Shown piece after piece: positions 34,821 through 42,384 of a stretch of DNA of 64,000 bases. The notes below the pieces were generated by a model that had not been told where the DNA came from, made no database searches, and saw nothing but the letters and a program-made list of their open reading frames with translations. The DNA lies in the NCBI RefSeq assembly GCF_000372965.1, contig NZ_KB890024.1:1-64000 (forward strand), given 5' to 3'. Every line of letters begins with the position of its first letter. Position 1 is the first letter of the stretch. A program made the translations under genes and the position numbers. This stretch comes from Hoeflea sp. 108. GTDB taxonomy: Bacteria > Pseudomonadota > Alphaproteobacteria > Rhizobiales > Rhizobiaceae.

Positions 34821-35776
34821 GGGCTATCCTTGAGCGCTTCCGGGACCGTCAGGCCGACGGCTGCGAGGCCCTTGGGGCTGACATAGGCGTCGAAGTCTTC
34901 GCTCTTGGGGACATAGGGCGCGATGTCGGCCGGCTTCTCGCCCTTGAGGATCCGGTCGGCGATATCGGCCGCATGCTCGCCGTTCTTGCGATAGGAAATG
35001 GCGTGGAAGCCGGCGAGCTGGTCCTTGAGGTCTGGGGCGTAGACCGAATTGAACAGCGGCAGCTTGATCCGCTGCGCCACCTGCGCCACGACCGGCACCG
35101 AGGTCTGCACGACGTTGGACTGGATAAGGAAGATGGCATCGACCTGTCCGGCGAAGGTCTGGACACGCTGGGGCAGGTCGTTGGGATTGTCGACGGGCAC
35201 GCCGACGACCTCGATGCCGGCCTTTGCCGCCGCCTTGTGGATCAGCTCCATGTTGGAGGCGTCGTTGTCTTCGCCCGGATTGAACAGGGTTCCGACTTTC
35301 TTGACGCCCGGCAACACCTTCTTCAGGTAGTCGAAGGAGGCATCGAAATCGGGCAGCATGGATGCGCCGGTGCTCCAGGCCGAACCGTGCTGCCAGTCCG
35401 GCACGATGCCTGCCACGACCGGGTCGACGACAGCGCCGAACACGACCGGGATCGACTTGTCGGTGATGCCGCGCACCGCCGCCTGGTTGAGCCCGGTGGT
35501 GATGGCCAGGATCAGTGCCGGATGCTTGGCTTCGACCTGTTGCAGGATCTGGGGAACGAGGCTGCGGTCGAAATTGGCGTGCTGGAAGCCGTAGTTGACG
35601 TCCTTGCCTTCGACATAGCCCAGTTCCGTCATCCGGGCCTTGAAGCCGTCGGCAACCTGATTGAGCGCGGGGTGTTCGCCGAAGCTGGCGATTTCGACCA
35701 GCTTCGGGTCGGCATGGGCAAGACCATGCCCGGCGGTGACCAAGGCTGCCGCGAGCAGCCACTTCATCAATTTCAC
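34805..35776 (-). CDS. ABC transporter substrate-binding protein (ABC_sub_bind family)
   Basis: A 323-residue periplasmic receptor of the ABC_sub_bind (TrpX-like) family. I place the start at a GTG (VKLMKW) because AAGGAG lies six bases before it; the ATG three codons on would be 15 bases away. Residues 1-22 are a signal peptide ending GLAHA. The binding core includes GFKARMTELGYVEGKDVNYGFQHAN, SIPVVFGAVVDPV and LFNPGEDNDASNMEL. Relatives bind tryptophan, tyrosine or other hydrophobic small molecules. Encoded 22 bases after an M19 dipeptidase-like gene. Confidence 0.88.
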   Translation of the reverse strand: MKLMKWLLAAALVTAGHGLAHADPKLVEIASFGEHPALNQVADGFKARMTELGYVEGKDVNYGFQHANFDRSLVPQILQQVEAKHPALILAITTGLNQAAVRGITDKSIPVVFGAVVDPVVAGIVPDWQHGSAWSTGASMLPDFDASFDYLKKVLPGVKKVGTLFNPGEDNDASNMELIHKAAAKAGIEVVGVPVDNPNDLPQRVQTFAGQVDAIFLIQSNVVQTSVPVVAQVAQRIKLPLFNSVYAPDLKDQLAGFHAISYRKNGEHAADIADRILKGEKPADIAPYVPKSEDFDAYVSPKGLAAVGLTVPEALKDSPWLLK

Positions 35777-35798
35777 GACGCGCTCCTTAGGTTGGGTT

Positions 35799-36797
35799 CT
35801 ACAAGGTGGACGGACGCCAGTTCTGTTCGGCGACCCGCAGGAAATTCTCGCCCAGCACGCCAAGGATGGCGGCTTCCGAATAGCCATGGCGCTCCAGCGC
35901 TTCGACGAGCTCGGGCAACACCTCCGGCTTGACGTCGGCCCAGGGCGGACGCGGATAGCCGCGCAACGCCATCATCGGACCGGAGTCGTAGAGCTTGGTC
36001 ATGAAGGGCTGGTAGAAGACGGTGTCGAGGCCGAGGCCGACATGCTCGGGCCCGACGAGCTGGGCAACGTAATCGATATGGCGCATCAGTGCCGGAACGT
36101 CCGAACGGTTGTCGTCGGTCAGGAAAGCGCCGATGGAGTTGATGCCGACCACGCCGCCGCGCCGGGCAAGCGCCTTGATCTGGACGTCGTCGATGTTGCG
36201 CTCGTGGTTCTTCAGCGCGCGGACGCTCGAATGGGAGAACACCACCGGCTTTTCCGACAGTTCGATGATGTCGAGCGACGTGTTGATGCCGGCGTGGCTT
36301 GCGTCGAGCATCATGCCGACGCGGTTGGCCTCGGTCACGAAGGCGCGGCCAAGCATCGACAGGCCGGCGTCCGAGGGCTCGTGGCAGCCGTCGCCGAGCG
36401 GGTTGCGTGTATTGTAGGCCACGATCATCCAGCGGATGCCGAGCCTGTACCAGCTGTCGATCATTGCCGGTTCGTGGGCGGCCGGGCCGGCGCCCTGCAG
36501 ATGCAGCCCGATCGCCATCTTGCCCGCTTGCTTGGCGGCGCGAATATCGGCGACGGATTCGATGAGCTGGTAGTCGTGGGCGCGCTGCTCGAACCATCGC
36601 CGCTGCTGCGAGAGGTGGCGGAGCGTGGGCTCCGGCCTGTCCCAATCCGCGCCGATGGTCAGGGAGAGGAAGGAGAATCCCGCATCGCGGTAGCGGACAA
36701 GCATGTCCGGGCCTTCATCAAGGCATTCGGGTGTCCAGCCCACTGCGCTTTCCCACACGACCGCCTTGTCGATGAGGTTTTTGGCTGAAACAGTCAC
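35799..36797 (-). CDS. M19 (membrane/renal dipeptidase) family protein lacking several usual metal ligands
   Basis: A 332-residue M19-fold protein with GTG start, no signal peptide. The second half is typical: MLDASHAG, FSHSSVRALKNHERN (His residues of the family's second metal site), RRGGVVGIN and GLGLD. The N-terminus does not have the family's DGHND metal motif; VVWESAVGW stands in its place. IGLHLQGAG replaces the usual I-E-G-G segment carrying the bridging Glu. So the binuclear zinc site looks incomplete, and activity may be altered (another metal stoichiometry, a lactonase/other hydrolase, or a binding role). First gene of the ABC operon, divergent from a LysR gene. Confidence 0.85.
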   Translation of the reverse strand: MTVSAKNLIDKAVVWESAVGWTPECLDEGPDMLVRYRDAGFSFLSLTIGADWDRPEPTLRHLSQQRRWFEQRAHDYQLIESVADIRAAKQAGKMAIGLHLQGAGPAAHEPAMIDSWYRLGIRWMIVAYNTRNPLGDGCHEPSDAGLSMLGRAFVTEANRVGMMLDASHAGINTSLDIIELSEKPVVFSHSSVRALKNHERNIDDVQIKALARRGGVVGINSIGAFLTDDNRSDVPALMRHIDYVAQLVGPEHVGLGLDTVFYQPFMTKLYDSGPMMALRGYPRPPWADVKPEVLPELVEALERHGYSEAAILGVLGENFLRVAEQNWRPSTL

Positions 36798-36882
36798 GTC
36801 GTCTGCACCCGATGATCAATGTAGTTGACCAAGCCAGCTAATCGCCAATCTCGTTGTTGCGCTATTGTCGGGAATGGGTTTG

Positions 36883-36904
36883 ATTGTTTCATACTTGAAA
36901 CAAT
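36883..36904 (+). promoter_or_regulatory. Perfect palindrome before the LysR gene, candidate operator
   Basis: Nine-base arms ATTGTTTCA and TGAAACAAT around TACT, ending 12 bases before the LysR start codon. Position fits self-repression, and it faces the divergent M19/ABC operon, the probable regulated target. Confidence 0.65.
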
Positions 36905-36916
36905 TCAAGGTCAGTC

Positions 36917-37876
36917 ATGCCGACCGCACTTGATCCATTCGATCTGATGATTTTTGCGCGTGTTGCCGAGACTGGCAGTTTCAGCACCGCGGCCGAACGG
37001 CTCGGCCTGCCGAAGTCGACCGTGTCCCGACGCATCTCCGTTCTCGAAAGTCAGCTGGGCGAGCGCTTGCTCCAGCGCACCACGCGCCGCAACTTCCTGA
37101 CCGAGATGGGCCAGCGTATCTTGATCCCGGCTGAACAGATCATCCACGAGGTCGATGCCGTCTTGGCGGTCGCCGAGCACCGGCAGGTGGTTCCTTCGGG
37201 ACGGCTGCGCGTGTCCGTCCCCGGTGACCTCGCTGCAATCTCGCTGGCGCCGATGCTGACCGATTTCAGCAAGGCCTACAGCGAAATCCAACTGGAGCTC
37301 GACCTGTCGCCTCGCTATGTCGACGTGATCGGCGACGGCTTCGACCTCGCCATCCGCATCGGCGGCGAAACCCAGGACCTTCAGTTGACCACCCGGCATC
37401 TGGTCGACCTCGGCATCGGTCTCTATGCCTCGCCGCTTTACACCAGCCATGCCGGCGAACCCGACGCGCCCGAGGCACTGGCGCGCCACGACGTCCTCGT
37501 GCTGCTCGCCGACGGTCTTCCGGTGAACTGGGTGTTGAACAGGGATGCCCTGTCGGTCCATGTCGACATGTCGGGACGGCGGGTCTCGGCGAATTCCTAC
37601 GAACTGTTGTTTCGCCTGGCGCGGTCGGGCGCAGGTATCACCGCGATGCCGGACCTTTTCGCGCGCCCCTATCTCGCCAGCGGCGAACTCATCCGCATCC
37701 TGCCCGAATGGCGCCTACCTCCTGCGATGGTCCGTGCCGTCTTCCCGAGCAGGCAGCTCATGCCGCGCAAGACGCGCGTCTTCATCGACGCGTTGCTCAG
37801 CCACCTCAAGCCGCGCCCGCTGAGGGGGACCCAGCTGTCTCCTGAACGGATCGGCGACGGCATCGCCGGCCGTTGA
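36917..37876 (+). CDS. LysR-family transcriptional regulator
   Basis: A 319-residue LysR protein: winged helix at residues 7-65 (FDLMIFARVAETGSFSTAAERLGLPKSTVSRRISVLE), then an effector domain of the CrgA-like subgroup (PSGRLRVSVPGDLA, GFDLAIRIGG). Divergent from the M19/ABC operon with a 119-base gap holding a perfect palindrome, so it most likely controls that operon and itself. Effector unknown, presumably the imported compound or its product. Confidence 0.92.
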   Translation: MPTALDPFDLMIFARVAETGSFSTAAERLGLPKSTVSRRISVLESQLGERLLQRTTRRNFLTEMGQRILIPAEQIIHEVDAVLAVAEHRQVVPSGRLRVSVPGDLAAISLAPMLTDFSKAYSEIQLELDLSPRYVDVIGDGFDLAIRIGGETQDLQLTTRHLVDLGIGLYASPLYTSHAGEPDAPEALARHDVLVLLADGLPVNWVLNRDALSVHVDMSGRRVSANSYELLFRLARSGAGITAMPDLFARPYLASGELIRILPEWRLPPAMVRAVFPSRQLMPRKTRVFIDALLSHLKPRPLRGTQLSPERIGDGIAGR

Positions 37877-37899
37877 ACAGCGGCGCTGGCCTTCGTTCT

Positions 37900-38778
37900 T
37901 CAGCTTGTCGCCAGCTTCGTCATTGCCGGCTTGGTCTGCTGGGCGCGCTGGCTGAGCCAGACGCTGCCGAGCACCACGGCCATGCCGAGGATCTGCGCAG
38001 CACTCAGCGACTGGCCGAGCACCGACCAGCCGAGAATCACGGCGGTCATCGGGCTGAGGAAGCCGAGCGGGGATACGACTGAAGGCTCAAGCTTCGAGAT
38101 GCCGCGGAACCACAGGATGTAGGTCAGCGCCGCACCGATCAGGCCTAGCCAGGCGAGGCCGAGCAGGTTGGCCGTCGAAAGCGAAGGCAGCGCCGGCTCT
38201 TGCAGCAGGGCGACAGGCAGCAGCAGCAGGCCGCCTGCGGTCAGCTGCCATGCGGTGAAGGTCAGCGGCGATACCGGCGGCTGCCAGCGGCGGCTGAGCA
38301 CGGTGCCTGCGGCCATCGACACGGCGCCGGTGAGGCCGGCCGCGATGCCAATTGAATCAAGTGCCGCATGCGGTGTCAGGATCAGCAACGCCACGCCCGC
38401 CATGCCGGCCAGTGCTGCGACGATGGCCAGCGGCCGGATCGGCGAGCCGAGCAGGGCGCGGGCGAGCAGCAGCACGATCAGCGGCTGGATCGCGCCGACG
38501 GTTGCGGCCACGCCGCCGGGCAGCCTGTAGGCCGCGACGAACAACAGCCACCAGAAGATCGAGAAGTTGAGTGCGCCGAGCACCATCACGCGCGCCCACC
38601 AGATACCTTGTGGCAACTGCCGGACCAGCAGCAACAGCAGCAGGCCGGCGGGAAGCGCCCGCAGCATCGCCACCGTCAGCGGGTAGCCTGCCGGCAGGAA
38701 CTCGGTGGTGACCAGATAGGTGCTGCCCCAGATGGCGGGCGCAAGAGCGGTCAACAGAAGGTCGGTGTTGCGGGACAC
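37900..38778 (-). CDS. EamA/DMT-family transporter
   Basis: A 292-residue inner-membrane protein with two EamA repeats and about ten helices (LLTALAPAIWGSTYLVTTEFLPAG; GAALTYILWFRGISKLEPSVVSPLGFLSPMTAVILGW). Family members export amino acids, metabolites or toxic compounds. GTG start. Divergent from a MarR regulator with twin palindromes between them, which suggests an exporter induced by a small aromatic or antimicrobial ligand. Confidence 0.92.
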   Translation of the reverse strand: MSRNTDLLLTALAPAIWGSTYLVTTEFLPAGYPLTVAMLRALPAGLLLLLLVRQLPQGIWWARVMVLGALNFSIFWWLLFVAAYRLPGGVAATVGAIQPLIVLLLARALLGSPIRPLAIVAALAGMAGVALLILTPHAALDSIGIAAGLTGAVSMAAGTVLSRRWQPPVSPLTFTAWQLTAGGLLLLPVALLQEPALPSLSTANLLGLAWLGLIGAALTYILWFRGISKLEPSVVSPLGFLSPMTAVILGWSVLGQSLSAAQILGMAVVLGSVWLSQRAQQTKPAMTKLATS

Positions 38779-38799
38779 GGAATTATCTCCATATCAATA

Positions 38800-38815
38800 A
38801 TCTTGACCTCAAGAT
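38800..38815 (+). promoter_or_regulatory. MarR-type operator candidate, site 1
   Basis: ATCTTGA-CC-TCAAGAT, a perfect inverted repeat, 22 bases upstream of the exporter start. It shares the TCTTGA/TCAAGA half-site with site 2, centre to centre 26 bases. Confidence 0.75.
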
Positions 38816-38823
38816 AATATCTG

Positions 38824-38843
38824 TTCTCTTGACGTCAAGAGAA
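38824..38843 (+). promoter_or_regulatory. MarR-type operator candidate, site 2
   Basis: TTCTCTTGACGTCAAGAGAA, a perfect 20-base palindrome, 20 bases before the MarR gene. With site 1 it would let one MarR dimer set repress both divergent genes. Confidence 0.8.
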
Positions 38844-38863
38844 TTTTTCCCGAAAGCTTGGCC

Positions 38864-39352
38864 ATGGATCGCGTTGACGACATTCTTGCCCAGTGGAACC
38901 GCGAACGGCCCGACCTCGACGTCGCGCCGATGGGCCTCATCGGCCGGCTGAACCGGGTGTCGCAGCATCTCGGCCGCGAGATGGACAAGACGTTTGCTGC
39001 GCACGGACTGAACTTCGCCAGCTTCGACGTCCTGGCGACGCTGCGCCGGTCGGGGCCGCCCTATGCGCTGTCGCCCGGCGATCTTTCCGCGACCATGATG
39101 ATCACCTCCGGTACCATGACCAACCGTGTCGACCAGCTGGAAAAGGCAGGCCTCGTCGAGCGCCGCCTCAATCCCGACGACCGCCGCAGTTTCATTGTCT
39201 CGCTCACCGACAAGGGCTTTGCCACCATTGACGCGGCGGTCACTGACCATGTCGCGACGCAGACGCGCATCGTCGAGATGCTGACTAGGGAGGAGCGGGC
39301 TGTTCTCGACCCGCTGCTCAGTAAGCTTCTGGTGGGGTTCGAGAGCGGGTGA
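38864..39352 (+). CDS. MarR-family transcriptional regulator
   Basis: A 162-residue MarR protein with the central winged helix (LNFASFDVLATLRRSGPPYALSPGDLSATMMITSGTMTNRVDQLEKAGLVERR) and the DDRRSFIVSLTDKG wing motif. It represses divergent genes until a phenolic or similar ligand binds. I used the ATG at MDRVDD; a TTG two codons earlier is possible. Likely controls itself and the EamA exporter. Confidence 0.92.
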   Translation: MDRVDDILAQWNRERPDLDVAPMGLIGRLNRVSQHLGREMDKTFAAHGLNFASFDVLATLRRSGPPYALSPGDLSATMMITSGTMTNRVDQLEKAGLVERRLNPDDRRSFIVSLTDKGFATIDAAVTDHVATQTRIVEMLTREERAVLDPLLSKLLVGFESG

Positions 39353-39428
39353 GGTGAGGGCGCGCGAGGCGGCGTTGTCCATCCCTGGTGCGGGTCCCGC
39401 GGTGCTGCTCCTGATCCCCTGCCGGACC

Positions 39429-39451
39429 TTCTCCCCGCAATACGGGGAGAA
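39429..39451. repeat. REP-like hairpin
   Basis: TTCTCCCCG / CGGGGAGAA around CAATA, in the 233-base gap between marR and the cystathionine gene. Same style as the hairpin at 17518-17540. Confidence 0.55.
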
Positions 39452-39512
39452 GCAGGATCGTCCTTCCGGGCTCCTAGAATAGCTTCAACGTCGCAAGGCT
39501 CGACGCTGATGT

Positions 39513-39550
39513 CCCCTCGCCCCCGTTTGCGGGGAGGTAAGGGTGAGGGG
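39513..39550. repeat. Nested GC-rich inverted repeat
   Basis: Outer arms CCCCTC and GAGGGG enclose an inner CCCCG-TTTG-CGGGG hairpin. With 39429-39451 this makes a paired-hairpin block typical of dispersed intergenic elements. Apart from these two hairpins I see nothing in 39353-39585. Confidence 0.5.
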
Positions 39551-39585
39551 CAGCTCTGGCTATCCAGAATAGGGCGGGGGAAAAA

Positions 39586-40752
39586 TCACCCCGCAAGCGC
39601 CTGCTCTAGGTCGGCTATCAGATCGTCCCCGTCCTCGATGCCAGCCGACAACCGCACCAGCGAATCCGAGATGCCGATCTCGGCGCGTTTTTCCGCGGGG
39701 ATCGACCCGTGCGTCATCAGCGCCGGGTGCTCGATCAGGCTTTCGACGCCGCCAAGGCTTTCCGCCAGCGTGAACAGCTGCGTCCGCTCGAGGAAACGTT
39801 TTGTCCCGGCGAGGTCGCGGTCCAGAACGGCAGTAATCATCCCGCCGAAGGCAGACATCTGCGCCTTGGCGATGGCATGCTGTGGATGGCTTTCGAGGCC
39901 GGGATAGATCACCCGCGTCACGTCCTTGCGCCCCTCCAGCCAGCGCGCGATTTTTTCTCCGTTGGCTGAATGCCGTTCCATGCGCAGCGCCAGGGTCTTG
40001 AGGCCGCGCAGCGCCAAAAAGCTGTCGAACGGCCCCGAGATCGCGCCGATGGCGTTCTGCAAAAACTTCAGTTGGTCGGCGAGCGCCTTGTTGTCGCCCA
40101 CCACCACGCAGCCGCCGACCATGTCGGAATGGCCGTTGAGGTATTTGGTGGTCGAATGCGCGACGATGTCGATGCCGAGTTCCAGCGGTCGCTGCAGATA
40201 GGGGCTGCAGAAGGTGTTGTCGGCGACCGACAGCACACCCTTGCGCTTGGCGAGCGCGGCGACGCCCTCGAGGTCGACGACACGCAGCAGCGGGTTGGTC
40301 GGCGTCTCGACCCACAGCATCTTCGTCTCCGGCCGGATCGCCGCTTCGACGGCGGCGAGGTCGGTGAAGTCGACGAAAGTCACCTGCAGCCCGGCGGTAC
40401 GCTTGCGCACCCGTTCGAGCAGGCGGAACGTGCCGCCATAGATGTCGTCGGTGGCAACGATATGCGCGCCGGAGTCGAGCAGCTCGAACACCGTGCCGAT
40501 GGCCGCCAGCCCGGAGGCGAAGGCGAAGCCGGCGGAGCCGCTTTCGAGGTCGGCGATGGCGCGCTCGAAGGCAAAGCGCGTCGGGTTCTGGCTGCGGGCG
40601 TATTCAAACCCCTTGTGCACGCCCGGGCTCTGCTGGCCATAGGTCGAGGTGGCGTAGATCGGCACCATCACGGCGCCGGTCGTCGGATCATGGCTCTGGC
40701 CGCCATGGATGGTGCGCGTCGAAAATGCCAGTCGGTTCTTCTGCGTGGTCAT
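39586..40752 (-). CDS. Cystathionine gamma-lyase/synthase-type PLP enzyme
   Basis: A 388-residue Cys/Met-metabolism PLP enzyme with the PLP lysine at residue 203 (HSTTKYLNGHSDMVGG) and FEYARSQNPTRFAFERAIADLE near the N-terminus. Paired with cystathionine beta-synthase, the likely reaction is cleavage of cystathionine to cysteine, 2-oxobutyrate and ammonia (reverse transsulfuration). Gamma-synthase or homocysteine-lyase activity cannot be excluded by sequence. Its ATG overlaps the cbs stop by four bases. Confidence 0.9.
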   Translation of the reverse strand: MTTQKNRLAFSTRTIHGGQSHDPTTGAVMVPIYATSTYGQQSPGVHKGFEYARSQNPTRFAFERAIADLESGSAGFAFASGLAAIGTVFELLDSGAHIVATDDIYGGTFRLLERVRKRTAGLQVTFVDFTDLAAVEAAIRPETKMLWVETPTNPLLRVVDLEGVAALAKRKGVLSVADNTFCSPYLQRPLELGIDIVAHSTTKYLNGHSDMVGGCVVVGDNKALADQLKFLQNAIGAISGPFDSFLALRGLKTLALRMERHSANGEKIARWLEGRKDVTRVIYPGLESHPQHAIAKAQMSAFGGMITAVLDRDLAGTKRFLERTQLFTLAESLGGVESLIEHPALMTHGSIPAEKRAEIGISDSLVRLSAGIEDGDDLIADLEQALAG

Positions 40753-42137
40753 CTTGCCCGCCTTAGGTGGTTGATGAGATCGACCCGGGTGATCAGCCCG
40801 ACAAATTCCTCGCCATCGAAGATGATCGCCACTTCGTTGCGGTCGAAGATCGGCAGCAGCGCGTCGAGCGTCTGGCTTGACTGCAGCGTATGCAGCTCTC
40901 TCGCCATGGCGGTCGCAACAGGGGCGTTGAAGCGCTCCCAGCGTCCGTCATAAGGGCCTTCCACCTTGGACAGGATGTCGCCCTCGTCGATGAGGCCGAC
41001 AAGCTTGCCCTGGTCCAGCACCGGCAGCTGCGACACGTCCCCGCGCCGCATCCGGCCATAGGCGGTGAGCAGGTTGTCGTCGGGGCCGACGAACACTGTG
41101 CCGCCCTCGCGATGCGAACGCGCCACGAGATCGCTGAGGTCGCCATGCTGTTCGCGTTCGTCCAGCCCCTGTTCGGCCAGCCAGAAGTCGTCGAACACCT
41201 TTGACAGGTACTTGTTGCCGCTGTCGCAGACGAAGGTCACCACGCGTTTTGGCGTCTTCTGCTCGCGGCAGTAGCGCAGCGCCGCCGACAACAGCGTGCC
41301 CGACGACGAGCCAGCGAGAATGCCTTCCTTGGCGAGCAGGTCGCGCACCGCCAGCATGCTTGCCTTGTCGTTGACCGAATAGGCCTTTTTCACCAGCGAC
41401 AGGTCACAGTTCGGCGGCACGAAGTCCTCGCCGATGCCCTCCACCGTCCAACTGCCGGCCTCTTCCATCTTGCCGGTCTTGACCAGCGGCGCCAGCACCG
41501 AGCCGACTGGATCGGCCAGCACCATTTCGGTCTTGGGCGATACCCTGGCGAAGAACCGCCCGAGCCCGGTCAGCGTGCCGCCTGAGCCCACGCCCACCAC
41601 CACGGCATCGACGTCGCCCTTGAGCTGGTCCCAGATTTCAGGACCGGTGGTCGTCTCATGCGCTTCGGGGTTGGCCGGGTTGGCGAACTGATTGACATAG
41701 AAAGAGCCGGGGATTTCGGCTGCGATCTTCTCGGCCATGTCCTGGTAATATTCGGGGTTGCCCTTGCCGACGTCCGAACGTGTCAGCCTCACCTCGGCGC
41801 CGAGCGCCCTGAGGTGCTGGATCTTCTCGCGGCTCATTTTGTCGGGCACCACGAGGATGATGCGGTAGCCCTTGGGGATGCCCACCTGCGCCAGGCCGAG
41901 CCCGGTGTTGCCGGCCGTCGCCTCGACGATGGTGCCGCCGGGTTTCAGCCTGCCGTCGCGCTCGGCCGCTGCGATCATCGACAGTGCGATGCGGTCCTTG
42001 ATCGAGCCGCCGGGGTTCTGGCTCTCCAGCTTGATGAACAGCCGGCACAGGCCGGTATCGAAACGCTTGAGCTCGACGACCGGCGTGTTGCCAATCAAAT
42101 CAAGCACAGACCTGAAGGGCGGGTGCAGGCGGCTCAT
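40749..42137 (-). CDS. Cystathionine beta-synthase with C-terminal CBS domain pair
   Basis: A 462-residue PLP enzyme condensing serine and homocysteine to cystathionine. The PLP lysine is in GGSIKDRIALS (K47), with EATAGNTGLGLA and the GSGGTLTGLGR phosphate loop. Residues from about 335 on form two CBS motifs (VFVGPDDNLLTAYGRMRRGDVSQLPVLDQGKLVGLIDEGD; VAIIFDGEEFVGLITRVDL), the regulatory Bateman module that binds adenine nucleotides or S-adenosylmethionine. No heme-binding N-terminal extension. First gene of a two-gene operon. Confidence 0.92.
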   Translation of the reverse strand: MSRLHPPFRSVLDLIGNTPVVELKRFDTGLCRLFIKLESQNPGGSIKDRIALSMIAAAERDGRLKPGGTIVEATAGNTGLGLAQVGIPKGYRIILVVPDKMSREKIQHLRALGAEVRLTRSDVGKGNPEYYQDMAEKIAAEIPGSFYVNQFANPANPEAHETTTGPEIWDQLKGDVDAVVVGVGSGGTLTGLGRFFARVSPKTEMVLADPVGSVLAPLVKTGKMEEAGSWTVEGIGEDFVPPNCDLSLVKKAYSVNDKASMLAVRDLLAKEGILAGSSSGTLLSAALRYCREQKTPKRVVTFVCDSGNKYLSKVFDDFWLAEQGLDEREQHGDLSDLVARSHREGGTVFVGPDDNLLTAYGRMRRGDVSQLPVLDQGKLVGLIDEGDILSKVEGPYDGRWERFNAPVATAMARELHTLQSSQTLDALLPIFDRNEVAIIFDGEEFVGLITRVDLINHLRRAR

Positions 42138-42345
42138 GGCGGCGTCTCCCTCGTGCAGGTTGCCGGGACATATCGCATCTGGCCGGTCGGTTCATCCGCC
42201 GGTCCTCACTGGCCGCATTTACCGGCGGGGGGCCTGGCGAACAAAGGCAAGCGATTTCGTTTGCGGTCGATGCCTGAGAAGGAAATTCCGAAAGTGCCGG
42301 GGAAGTTCCCATTCGAGGGCAAAGCGATTTCGCCGTCACGCCTTG

Positions 42346-42376
42346 TTGACTCTCCACCTGGTGGAGCACCTACAAG
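42346..42376 (+). promoter_or_regulatory. MerR-type promoter/operator
   Basis: TTGACT at 42346-42351, then CTCCACCTGGTGGAG (palindromic except at its centre) inside a 19-base spacer, then TACAAG. The over-long spacer with a centred dyad is the hallmark of MerR-family targets. It lies directly before the MerR gene, and transcription would start within a few bases of its ATG. Confidence 0.6.
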
Positions 42377-42384
42377 GGGTCGTC

